Shown piece by piece: positions 1 through 5,050 of a stretch of 5,050 nucleotides of DNA (within the stretch, counting starts at the first letter, position 1; the number at the start of each line of letters is the position of its first letter). The translations under genes were made by a program, and so were the position numbers. The notes below the pieces were generated by a model. It ran no database searches and was not told the DNA's origin. It worked only from the letters and a program-made list of their open reading frames with translations. Source of the stretch: Planctomycetaceae bacterium (lineage in GTDB: Bacteria; Planctomycetota; Planctomycetia; Pirellulales; Thermoguttaceae). Where the stretch lies: NCBI GenBank assembly GCA_003509805.1, contig DOMV01000158.1:9022-14071 (forward strand). Reading direction: 5' to 3'.

Positions 1-234
1 TCAGGCCGTTTACGGTATACAACTTCGAAGATCGTCTCCGATGATTATAATGTCAATTTCGGGAACGTTCCAGATGAAATTTCACAGTTTGTGCCGAATT
101 TTGCGGAAATACTTGTTTTGCCGACTACGCATGTGCTTTATTCTACTTATTTTGACCTGTTGCTTGCGTATTTGATGAAGGTTATACTGCCTTCCATGTT
201 AGCCGGGCGCCGCATGAACACGGTAACACGGTAA
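1..234 (+). CDS. 3' end of an unidentified protein gene (partial, 5' end outside window)
   Basis: The frame starting at base 1 stays open for 77 codons and ends at TAA 232-234. I do not recognise the product. The visible part has a polar first half (residues DDYNVNFGNVPDEI near codons 14-27) and a hydrophobic second half rich in L, V, Y and F (codons about 42-67), then a basic tail. The hydrophobic part could be one membrane segment or the core of a globular domain. The last codons (NTVTR, stop) are encoded by the 8-bp tandem array, so the C-terminus is set by the repeat. G+C is 40% over bases 1-180, lower than the flagellar genes. A second frame (from base 2) is also open to about base 175, so the reading frame is not certain; I prefer the first for its more protein-like composition and because the glycosyltransferase follows it in the same frame. 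A role in glycan or envelope biosynthesis is only inferred from that neighbour. Confidence 0.5.
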   Translation, partial: SGRLRYTTSKIVSDDYNVNFGNVPDEISQFVPNFAEILVLPTTHVLYSTYFDLLLAYLMKVILPSMLAGRRMNTVTR

Positions 235-264
235 CACGGTAATACTGCAATACTGCAATACTGT
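217..264. repeat. Array of six 8-bp tandem units in two versions
   Basis: Three perfect copies of AACACGGT (217-224, 225-232, 233-240) are followed directly by AATACTGC (241-248, 249-256) and AATACTGT (257-264). The two versions share the pattern AA-Y-AC-K-G-Y, so the array probably grew from one ancestral octamer that diverged and was amplified twice. The array contains the stop codon of the upstream frame (232-234) and ends 36 bp before the preferred start of the glycosyltransferase. The unit length is not a multiple of three, so gain or loss of a unit shifts the frame across the junction. Slipped-strand variation is possible but not shown by one sequence. Confidence 0.9.
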
Positions 265-300
265 GTCGTGCGGCGCAACCGCCGATTTTCCTCTCACCGG

Positions 301-1455
301 ATGCGTTTGATGTCGATACCACCGTCCCGCAAAATCCGTATCGCGTTATGTATTACCGATTTAGATATCGGCGGCGCGGAGCGTATCATGACGGAATTGG
401 CGATTCGGATGGACAAAACCCGTTTCGAACCCGTCGTTTATGTACTTCAATCACGGCCTGTCCGGGAGGAGCAATCCTGCGTTCCCGAGTTGGAACAAGC
501 GGGCATACCCGTTTATTTTTTGGATATTTGCGATAAATGGTCTCTCATAAAAGGTTTCTTCAAACTTCGAAGGCTCCTTCTTCTCCAATCGCCGCATCTT
601 CTCCAGTCGTTCCTTTTCCATGCCAACATTCTCGGCAGGACAACAGGTTTTTGGGTGCGCATCCCTTTCCGCATATCGGGGATACGCGTCGCCGAGGGAG
701 CCAATCGCCGCCATCTGCTGATGGACCGCATGACGCAACACCTTTCAAATGCATATATTTGCGTGAATTCCAACGTGGCTGAATTTACCGTCGAAAAAGG
801 TCGGATCGATCCCGGCAAAATAACCGTCATTGAAAACGGGGTTGATGTACGCGCACTGGAATCGGCTGTTCCCGCGGATACTGCGGCGATCGAAAGCATT
901 CCCGGATCAAAAAAAATGATCTTTATCGGTCGGTTACACCACCAGAAGGGGCTGGATTGGTTCCTGGCGACGTTGCCCGTCTGGATGCGTCACTTACCGG
1001 ATTGGGAACTCCTTCTCGTCGGCGAGGGGCCGGAAGACGCAGCATTGAAAGAACGGATCGCACAGGATGAGTACGCGCCGTTCCGAAATCGTATCCACTT
1101 TCTCGGCTGGCGTCCCGACATTCCGGAACTCCTTACTGCTTCAGACCTTTTAGTTCTTCCTTCTCGATGGGAGGGGATGCCCAACGTCGTCCTGCAAGCG
1201 ATGGCGGCACGAAAGCCGGTCCTTGTTTCGCGAAAACATGCCGGTTGTGATGGCATTCTCGCCAACCTGTTGGAACGGCAATCCTTTACGCTTTTCGATT
1301 GTGATTCGCTCATTTCGCGGCTTCGTTATCTTGGCGACGACACGGTCCGTCTCTCCTTGGGAGAGCAAAATCATCGACGTGTCCGTGAGCATTTCTCCAT
1401 CGAGCGAATGGTTGCCGCTTACGAATCTTTTTGGGCTCACCTCGTCGACGGTTAA
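301..1455 (+). CDS. Glycosyltransferase, GT4-like (GT-B fold)
   Basis: Predicted cytoplasmic or membrane-associated enzyme that moves a sugar from an activated nucleotide donor to a growing glycan such as surface polysaccharide; donor and acceptor cannot be read from sequence. Residues are counted from ATG 301 (384 aa, normal for GT4). The N-terminal Rossmann half opens with KIRIALCITDLDIGGAER (GGAE at 24-27). The C-terminal donor-binding half has ENGVD, then FIGRLHHQKG (G210, R211, K216, the usual phosphate-binding positions), LLLVGEGPE, a GW-DIPELL-ASDLLVLPS stretch, and EGMPNVVLQAM. The last corresponds to the family E-x7-E motif, but the second Glu is Gln (E291, Q299). After this the usual GG-x-x-E-I region is diverged. 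Start choice: GTG 268 would add 11 residues (MRRNRRFSSHR) and ATG 310 would remove three; none has a clear Shine-Dalgarno, and ATG 301 precedes the conserved domain by a normal margin. The gene follows an unidentified gene in the same frame and precedes a flagellar operon. Confidence 0.88.
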   Translation: MRLMSIPPSRKIRIALCITDLDIGGAERIMTELAIRMDKTRFEPVVYVLQSRPVREEQSCVPELEQAGIPVYFLDICDKWSLIKGFFKLRRLLLLQSPHLLQSFLFHANILGRTTGFWVRIPFRISGIRVAEGANRRHLLMDRMTQHLSNAYICVNSNVAEFTVEKGRIDPGKITVIENGVDVRALESAVPADTAAIESIPGSKKMIFIGRLHHQKGLDWFLATLPVWMRHLPDWELLLVGEGPEDAALKERIAQDEYAPFRNRIHFLGWRPDIPELLTASDLLVLPSRWEGMPNVVLQAMAARKPVLVSRKHAGCDGILANLLERQSFTLFDCDSLISRLRYLGDDTVRLSLGEQNHRRVREHFSIERMVAAYESFWAHLVDG

Positions 1456-1521
1456 GAGTCGATGATCTCCGGCGGCGATGTTTTTGGGAATTTCAACCGC
1501 ACTTCCATTAGAATAGTGCGT

Positions 1522-1550
1522 TTGACGACTTTGGGCCGAATGCGTTTGAT
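1522..1550 (+). promoter_or_regulatory. Candidate sigma-70-type promoter
   Basis: TTGACG (1522-1527, five of six matches to TTGACA) is separated by 17 bases from TTTGAT (1545-1550, four of six matches to TATAAT). Spacing is ideal but the -10 is mediocre. If used, it would give flgE a leader of about 250 bases containing the hairpin at 1574-1591. Confidence 0.3.
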
Positions 1551-1566
1551 TTAAGGACTGTATCAG

Positions 1567-1591
1567 AAAAAAAGTTGGAATGTTTTCCAAC
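1567..1591 (-). terminator. Hairpin with T-tract, terminator-shaped for the minus strand
   Basis: GTTGGAA (1574-1580), loop TGTT, TTCCAAC (1585-1591) form a perfect 7-bp stem. Seven A residues (1567-1573) lie just before it, so read on the minus strand the stem is followed at once by seven T residues, the form of an intrinsic terminator. On the plus strand there is no T-tract directly after the stem; a T-run only comes at about 1618-1624. It lies 119 bp after the glycosyltransferase stop. The stem is short and only moderately G+C rich, so its strength is uncertain; it could instead be an operator-like palindrome. Confidence 0.4.
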
Positions 1592-1678
1592 GGTCGATAC
1601 GGGAATACGGAATTGTCTTTTTTTGCAGGCGATGCCATCGGGAAGCGTGTTTCCGGGAAAACTCAAAATACTTGTTTT

Positions 1679-1686
1679 TCCGATAA
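1679..1686 (+). promoter_or_regulatory. Sigma-28 (FliA)-like -10 element
   Basis: TCCGATAA differs at one base from the flagellar sigma-28 consensus GCCGATAA and lies 120 bp upstream of the flgE ATG. At the expected spacing the -35 (around 1660-1667, AACTCAAA) matches TAAAGTTT poorly, so only half of the promoter is supported. Flagellar context is the main reason for listing it. Confidence 0.25.
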
Positions 1687-1794
1687 AAAAAGCGAACGGA
1701 GCGGACCGGGCTTCAAGGGGTAGCCGGGCGGCAGTCGTCGATTTTCCTTGTGTTCGATTTTCGGCCTGAAAACCAAAATAATTGCGGCATACGT

Positions 1795-1801
1795 GAAAGG
1801 G
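1795..1801 (+). promoter_or_regulatory. Ribosome binding site deciding the flgE start
   Basis: GAAAGGG ends five bases before ATG 1807. It is the only purine-rich site near the start of this frame and favours ATG 1807 over the GTG at 1750, whose 19 extra codons encode nothing like the conserved N-terminus of hook proteins. Confidence 0.5.
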
Positions 1802-1806
1802 CCATC

Positions 1807-4347
1807 ATGGGTTTGGGACTCAATTCCAGTATTTGTGTCGCCGGTATGGGGATGGGGGCGTCTCAAAAGATGATTGCCGTTGTCGGTGACAACCTGGCGA
1901 ACGCCAATACCACCGCCTTCAAGTCGGGCAGGGCGGATTTTTCGACATTCCTTTCCAACAACTACTCTTATGGCGCTGAAGAGGGACGCTTCAACACGGC
2001 GGGAGCGAATCCGATCCAAATCGGCATGGGGGTGCGGCTGGCGTCCGTTTCGACGAATTTCAACGAAGGGCCGATCCAATCGGGCATGGGGCCAAGCGAT
2101 GTCGCCATTGCCGGAAACGGTTTTTTGATCGCCCAGCCGTACGGTTCGACCCAGCAATACTACACACGGAACGGATCGCTCAAACTCAACGGCGATCAGG
2201 ACCTGACGACGAACGACGGGCTGTACATCATGGGGTACGGCGTCAACGATCATTTTGAAATTCAAACCGATCGATTGGTTCCGATCAATATCCCCGTCAA
2301 CAAACTGAACATTGCCGAAGCGACCCGGAATACGGTGTTGGAAGGAATACTTGACGCCGTCGGTCCTGCCGGGGAGCAAGGAACGGTTTTGCGGACGAAA
2401 CAGATGAGCGATCTTTCATGGAGCTCGCCCGGGGCTCAAAAAGTCACGACGGAAAAACTGATGAGGCCGAACGTCGAAAAGACGACGACGGCGAACGGGA
2501 CGACCGGCGGAGCGATGGAAGCGGGGGATTATATCTATCGATTCGCCTACGTCGATGCGAATAATGTCGAATCGGACTATTCCTCGCCGATCAATGTTTC
2601 GCTTGCCGCCGGAGAAAACGCCGCTCGCCTGGATAAAATTCCGGGCCTGCTCGACGGATATTCAAACGTTCGGGTGTACAGGGCGGAACAACCGGCCGAC
2701 GCCACGGCGACGGCGGAATTCTATCAGGTCGCCACATTCGATCCCGCTTCCCAAAATCCGCCCGGAAGCTATCTCGATACCCGTTCCACGGCCGACATCC
2801 AAGACACGACGCAGCCGGATTTCAAACAGTTGGACCTCGGCCGGCTCAATGGAACCTATACGTATTATGTTACCTATATCGATGCGCACGGCAACGAAAG
2901 CCGGCCTTCCTATCTGAGCGACGAGCGGACGCCCGGCGGTGTGGACGGAGAAAACGTCAACAGCGGCCAATTGCTTCTGAGCGACATCCCGACGGTCGAC
3001 CCGGCGGACAACCCGGACAACTGGGTTGCACGGCGAATCTATCGAAGTACCGGAATCGACCACAGTGCGTACTATCTCGTTCACCAGACGGTGGGATTGG
3101 ACGCGGGCGAGACGTTCATCGACCGGATTCCCGATTCCGACCTTGTCAAAAAAGAGGAAATGAGCATTGCCGGAAGGGGGGATGTACTCGCCAATGCGGG
3201 AACAAAGCTGCTCGATATCGGCGAACACCTCGGCGAAGGCCGTTTCATTCCCGCATTCGACGAAGGAACCCTCTATTTCGATCCCAATAAAGGGAATACG
3301 GACCTGAAGACGCAGAAACTGGAAATTACTTCCGAGACGACCGTCCGGGAGTATCTCGATTTTATCGACGCTTCATACGGAATACGAACCTTGGCGGATC
3401 ATCCGGACATTCCGCCGGACAAGGGAACGGTCGGCAGCACGATCAACGGCGGTTCGCCGGGTGCGACGGTCCAGGACGGCGTTTTCTACATTCTCGGCAA
3501 CGTGGGAGAGATTAACGCGCTCAAAATGAGCGCCGGCGACACGTACATGCTGACCGAGACCGGCGGTAAAAAATGGTACGATCTGGGCTGGTCGGACACG
3601 CAGGAAGACGGTACGCCCATCCAGGCGGCCGTCGGCAGTTCGGCGACGACGACGATGCTTGTTTACGATACGCTCGGGGCGCCGGTGTCCGTGCGAATGT
3701 CCCTGGTTCTCGAAAAGAAAACCGATACGGAAACCGTTTATCGCTGGTATGCCGATTCCGGAGACAACCAGCCGGAGACGGGAATCGGGATCGATGTGGG
3801 AACCGGCTTGTTGACCTTCGACCAAAACGGCAAATTGATCGATACCGGTATGCCGGTCATTTTCGTGGAACGTTTCGACGTGGCGAGCCGGAGCCCGGCA
3901 TCCTTCCGGTTCAACATGGACGTCGGCGGCGTCGCCGCCATGGCGACCGACGATCCCGTTTTGTCCCAAATCTCGGAAGACGGCGCGGGTGCGGGGACGA
4001 TGTGGGATTACGAAATCCAGGAAGACGGCGTAATCATGGGGTTGTTTACCAGCAATGTCACACGACCGGTCGGCCGGATCGTCCTGGCGACGTTCGCGAA
4101 CCAGGAGGGGCTCGTAAAGGTCGGCGACAGCCTGTTCCAGCAAAGCATGAATTCCGGGCAACCGGTTTTGCGCACTCCCGATTCGGTCGGCGCGGGAAAG
4201 ATCAAATCCTATTCGCTTGAAATGTCGAATACGAATATCGGGGAGGAACTGATCCAAATGATTCTCGCTTCCTCGATGTACCGGGCCAACACCAAGGTAC
4301 TCACCACGTCGAATGAAATGTTTGACGAACTGATGAGAATCCAATAA
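1807..4347 (+). CDS. flgE: Flagellar hook protein FlgE, large form with inserted modules
   Basis: Builds the hook, the curved extracellular universal joint between rod and filament; exported by the flagellar type III system, so no signal peptide is expected or seen. It has 846 residues, about twice Salmonella FlgE. Order: N-terminal rod-type helix with the signature DNLANANTTAFKSGR (28-42); a core segment with VAIAGNGF (99-106), YTRNGS (119-124) and MGYGV (142-146); a linker LVPINIPV..EGILDA; a long insertion of two related beta-rich modules (240-331 and 349-446); a segment resembling the flagellin/hook IN motif (about 505-574); the return to the hook core at MLVYDTLGAPV (617-627), YRWY (645-648) and GLLTFDQNGKLID (667-679); and the C-terminal helix SLEMSNTNIGEELIQMI with YRANTKVLTTSNEM (803-838). 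The only cysteine is C10. The intact N- and C-terminal helices place it with full hook proteins, not a fragment. FlgF or FlgG, which share the ends, are far shorter and lack this middle. It heads flgE-flbD-motA. Confidence 0.93.
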   Translation: MGLGLNSSICVAGMGMGASQKMIAVVGDNLANANTTAFKSGRADFSTFLSNNYSYGAEEGRFNTAGANPIQIGMGVRLASVSTNFNEGPIQSGMGPSDVAIAGNGFLIAQPYGSTQQYYTRNGSLKLNGDQDLTTNDGLYIMGYGVNDHFEIQTDRLVPINIPVNKLNIAEATRNTVLEGILDAVGPAGEQGTVLRTKQMSDLSWSSPGAQKVTTEKLMRPNVEKTTTANGTTGGAMEAGDYIYRFAYVDANNVESDYSSPINVSLAAGENAARLDKIPGLLDGYSNVRVYRAEQPADATATAEFYQVATFDPASQNPPGSYLDTRSTADIQDTTQPDFKQLDLGRLNGTYTYYVTYIDAHGNESRPSYLSDERTPGGVDGENVNSGQLLLSDIPTVDPADNPDNWVARRIYRSTGIDHSAYYLVHQTVGLDAGETFIDRIPDSDLVKKEEMSIAGRGDVLANAGTKLLDIGEHLGEGRFIPAFDEGTLYFDPNKGNTDLKTQKLEITSETTVREYLDFIDASYGIRTLADHPDIPPDKGTVGSTINGGSPGATVQDGVFYILGNVGEINALKMSAGDTYMLTETGGKKWYDLGWSDTQEDGTPIQAAVGSSATTTMLVYDTLGAPVSVRMSLVLEKKTDTETVYRWYADSGDNQPETGIGIDVGTGLLTFDQNGKLIDTGMPVIFVERFDVASRSPASFRFNMDVGGVAAMATDDPVLSQISEDGAGAGTMWDYEIQEDGVIMGLFTSNVTRPVGRIVLATFANQEGLVKVGDSLFQQSMNSGQPVLRTPDSVGAGKIKSYSLEMSNTNIGEELIQMILASSMYRANTKVLTTSNEMFDELMRIQ
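2524..2799 (+). repeat. FlgE internal module 1 (beta-sandwich-like)
   Basis: Encodes FlgE residues 240-331. It begins GDYIYRFAYVDANNVES, continues through a KIPG turn and a VRVYRAE strand to EFYQVATF, and ends SYLDTRSTADI. Alternating aromatic and hydrophobic residues around Tyr, with the phrase 'Y-x-Y-x-x-x-Y-x-D-A-x-x-x-E-S', resemble fibronectin type III-like strands; the fold is inferred. It matches module 2 in order of all four blocks. Confidence 0.7.
2851..3144 (+). repeat. FlgE internal module 2 (beta-sandwich-like)
   Basis: Encodes FlgE residues 349-446. It begins GTYTYYVTYIDAHGNES, which aligns with module 1 at an offset of exactly 109 residues (8 of 17 identical), then a DIPT turn, RRIYRST, YYLVHQT and TFIDRIPDSDL. 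The DNA of the two modules has clearly diverged, so the duplication is old and not a recent tandem event. Confidence 0.7.
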
Positions 4348-4363
4348 AAAGTGAATGATAATC

Positions 4364-4582
4364 ATGATATTGCTTACCCGCCTTTCGGGCGACGGCTTCG
4401 TGCTCAACGGAGATTTGGTCAAATACGTCGAAAGTTGCCCGGACACCCTGGTGACGCTCACGAGCGGCGAAACGATCATGGTCCGCGAATCGCTCGACGA
4501 AGTCGTCCGTCGCGCCGTCGCCTATCAACAAGCGAAAAACTTGCTGCCTAACCCGAAATATACACCTTGTGAATTGCGTTAA
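4364..4582 (+). CDS. flbD: FlbD/SwrD family flagellar protein
   Basis: Small protein (72 aa from ATG 4364) of the FlbD family. In B. subtilis the homologue SwrD raises flagellar motor power and is needed for swarming; its binding partner is not settled, but it is thought to act with the stator. Conserved family phrases are visible: ILLTRLSGDGFVLN (2-15), VESCPDTLVTLTSGE (22-36) and VRESLDEVV (40-48). The last 14 or so residues (NLLPNPKYTPCELR) are an uncharged-to-basic tail without a recognised motif. The chosen start gives the usual short M-I/L-x-L-T-R-L opening; ATG 4355 would only add three residues. GTGA at 4351-4354 may serve as a weak ribosome site. Only 16 bases separate it from flgE, so co-transcription and perhaps translational coupling are likely. 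The position between flgE and motA is the order known from spirochaetes and other phyla, which strengthens the call. Confidence 0.9.
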   Translation: MILLTRLSGDGFVLNGDLVKYVESCPDTLVTLTSGETIMVRESLDEVVRRAVAYQQAKNLLPNPKYTPCELR

Positions 4583-4590
4583 GCGAACGA

Positions 4591-4613
4591 ACGGCCGGCG
4601 CGTCGCCGGACGT
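4591..4613 (+). promoter_or_regulatory. Hairpin in the flbD-motA spacer
   Basis: CCGGCG (4595-4600), loop CGT, CGCCGG (4604-4609) form a perfect six-pair G+C stem; ACG (4591-4593) and CGT (4611-4613) extend it by three pairs past one G-A mismatch. No U-tract follows, so it is not a classical terminator. It fills most of the 59-bp spacer and stops 28 bases before the motA ATG. It could stabilise or process the message, or weakly reduce motA expression; the role is inference. High local G+C makes chance hairpins more likely. Confidence 0.4.
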
Positions 4614-4641
4614 CGGATTGCCCGCCCGCACGTGAAATGCC

Positions 4642-5050
4642 ATGGATCTCGGAACCGTTATCGGAATTGTTCTCGGTTGTGCGCTGATGTTGATGTCCGT
4701 CCTGATTGGCGGAACGTCGATTTTCCAGTTTTGGGACACGCCCTCGGTCATCGTCGTCTTCGGCGGGGCGGTCGCGTCCCTCCTGATTTCGCGGCCGATG
4801 GGATTCGTCATGAGATTTCCCACGATCGTCAAAAACACGTTTTTCAACAAGCCGGTCGATATTCGCGCGACGATCGCCCAGATCGTATCGCTTTCGGAAA
4901 CGGCGCGTCGCGAAGGGCTCCTTTCGCTCGAAAACCGGATGGAAGAGATCACCAGTCCCCAGTTGGCCTTGGGAATTCGCATGGCGGTCGACGGGATGGG
5001 AACGGACATCGTCGAAAACATTATGCGCACCGAATTGGAAGCGGTCGCGG
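4642..5050 (+). CDS. motA: Flagellar motor stator protein MotA (partial, 3' end outside window)
   Basis: Inner-membrane stator subunit that, with MotB, couples ion flow to torque on the FliG rotor ring. The first 136 residues are visible, about half of a usual MotA. The start MDLGTVIGIVLG is typical of the family. Membrane helix 1 spans about 3-23, and helix 2 about 34-50 begins with the conserved PS and continues VIVVFGGAVASLLIS. The cytoplasmic region contains ARREGLLSLE, in which R89 and E97 align with E. coli MotA R90 and E98, the charged residues that contact FliG; both are kept, so a working stator is expected. The stretch GIRMAVDGMGTDIVENIMRTELE continues the cytoplasmic domain. Ion type (H+ or Na+) cannot be told, since the decisive MotB and later MotA helices are missing. 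GTGAAA about eight bases upstream is a weak ribosome site. The downstream gene is expected to be motB. Confidence 0.93.
   Translation, partial: MDLGTVIGIVLGCALMLMSVLIGGTSIFQFWDTPSVIVVFGGAVASLLISRPMGFVMRFPTIVKNTFFNKPVDIRATIAQIVSLSETARREGLLSLENRMEEITSPQLALGIRMAVDGMGTDIVENIMRTELEAVA

Larger units (their letters stand above)
1456..1806 (+). other. 351-bp gap between glycosyltransferase and flgE; likely control region
   Basis: No convincing gene is present. The short open frame at 1575-1769 needs a TTG start inside a hairpin and encodes nothing recognisable. The gap holds, in order, a sigma-70-like promoter candidate (1522-1550), an A-tract plus hairpin (1567-1591), the palindrome TTTCC-G-GGAAA (1650-1660), a sigma-28-like -10 element (1679-1686) and a purine-rich ribosome site before flgE. 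I looked for a sigma-54 GG-N10-GC site and found none. The length and content fit the start of a separate flagellar transcription unit rather than read-through from the glycosyltransferase. Confidence 0.5.

Noticed and set aside
217..264. CRISPR-like array
   Set aside because: Units are 8 bp and directly abut with no spacers; a simple tandem repeat.
1540..1550. 11-base repeat ATGCGTTTGAT shared with 301-311
   Set aside because: About three 11-base matches are expected by chance in a 5-kb window, so this carries no weight.
1603..1628. Possible sigma-54 promoter around TTTGCA at 1623-1627
   Set aside because: The required GG-N10-GC spacing is absent; the nearest upstream GG is 14 bases from the GC.
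1721..1730. 10-base repeat TAGCCGGGCG shared with 200-209, considered as an attachment-site pair around the glycosyltransferase
   Set aside because: Too short to exceed chance in this window, and no integrase or tRNA gene is present.
1575..1769. Small plus-strand open frame of 64 codons before flgE
   Set aside because: TTG start lies in a hairpin, no ribosome site, no recognisable product; better explained as leader DNA.
1663..2379. Minus-strand open frame of 238 codons over the flgE start
   Set aside because: Overlaps the well-supported flgE N-terminus and resembles no protein family; a shadow frame.
3373..4479. Open frame of 368 codons on the minus strand, antisense to flgE
   Set aside because: It mirrors the codon bias of flgE, encodes no recognisable domain, and flgE on the plus strand is certain.
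4548..5030. Minus-strand open frame of 160 codons over motA
   Set aside because: The plus-strand frame is clearly MotA with its FliG-contact residues kept.

Overview
The window looks like bacterial chromosome from a planctomycete-like organism (moderate confidence, from memory of families, no search run). The reasons are the gene order flgE, flbD, motA, the very large hook protein (846 residues against roughly 260-400 in B. subtilis or Salmonella) with a long inserted region of planctomycete hook-protein style, and the weak or absent Shine-Dalgarno sequences. A spirochaete is less likely: the hook protein has no cysteine outside its N-terminal helix, so the lysinoalanine cross-link of spirochaete hooks is not expected.

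Layout. Positions 1-234 are the 3' end of an unidentified protein gene that enters from the left; its first 180 bases are only 40% G+C (72/180 by hand count). Its last codons and its stop lie inside a 48-bp array of six 8-bp tandem units (217-264). A complete family-4-type glycosyltransferase gene follows (301-1455), in the same frame as the upstream gene and separated from it by a single stop codon. The left third therefore looks like the edge of a surface-polysaccharide or glycan cluster.

The 351-bp gap at 1456-1806 holds the likely control region of the flagellar genes: a sigma-70-like promoter candidate, a hairpin shaped like an intrinsic terminator for the minus strand, a short palindrome and a sigma-28-like -10 element. 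None of these is strong enough to be certain.

The right part is a flagellar operon on the plus strand: flgE (hook protein, 1807-4347), flbD/swrD (small motor-power protein, 4364-4582) and the start of motA (stator subunit, 4642 to the window edge). It makes the hook, which joins motor to filament, and then the proton- or sodium-driven stator that turns it. A stable hairpin without a U-tract sits between flbD and motA. I see no RNA gene, insertion sequence or CRISPR array. The most noteworthy items are the tandem-repeat junction at the left and the duplicated beta-sandwich-like module inside the hook protein.
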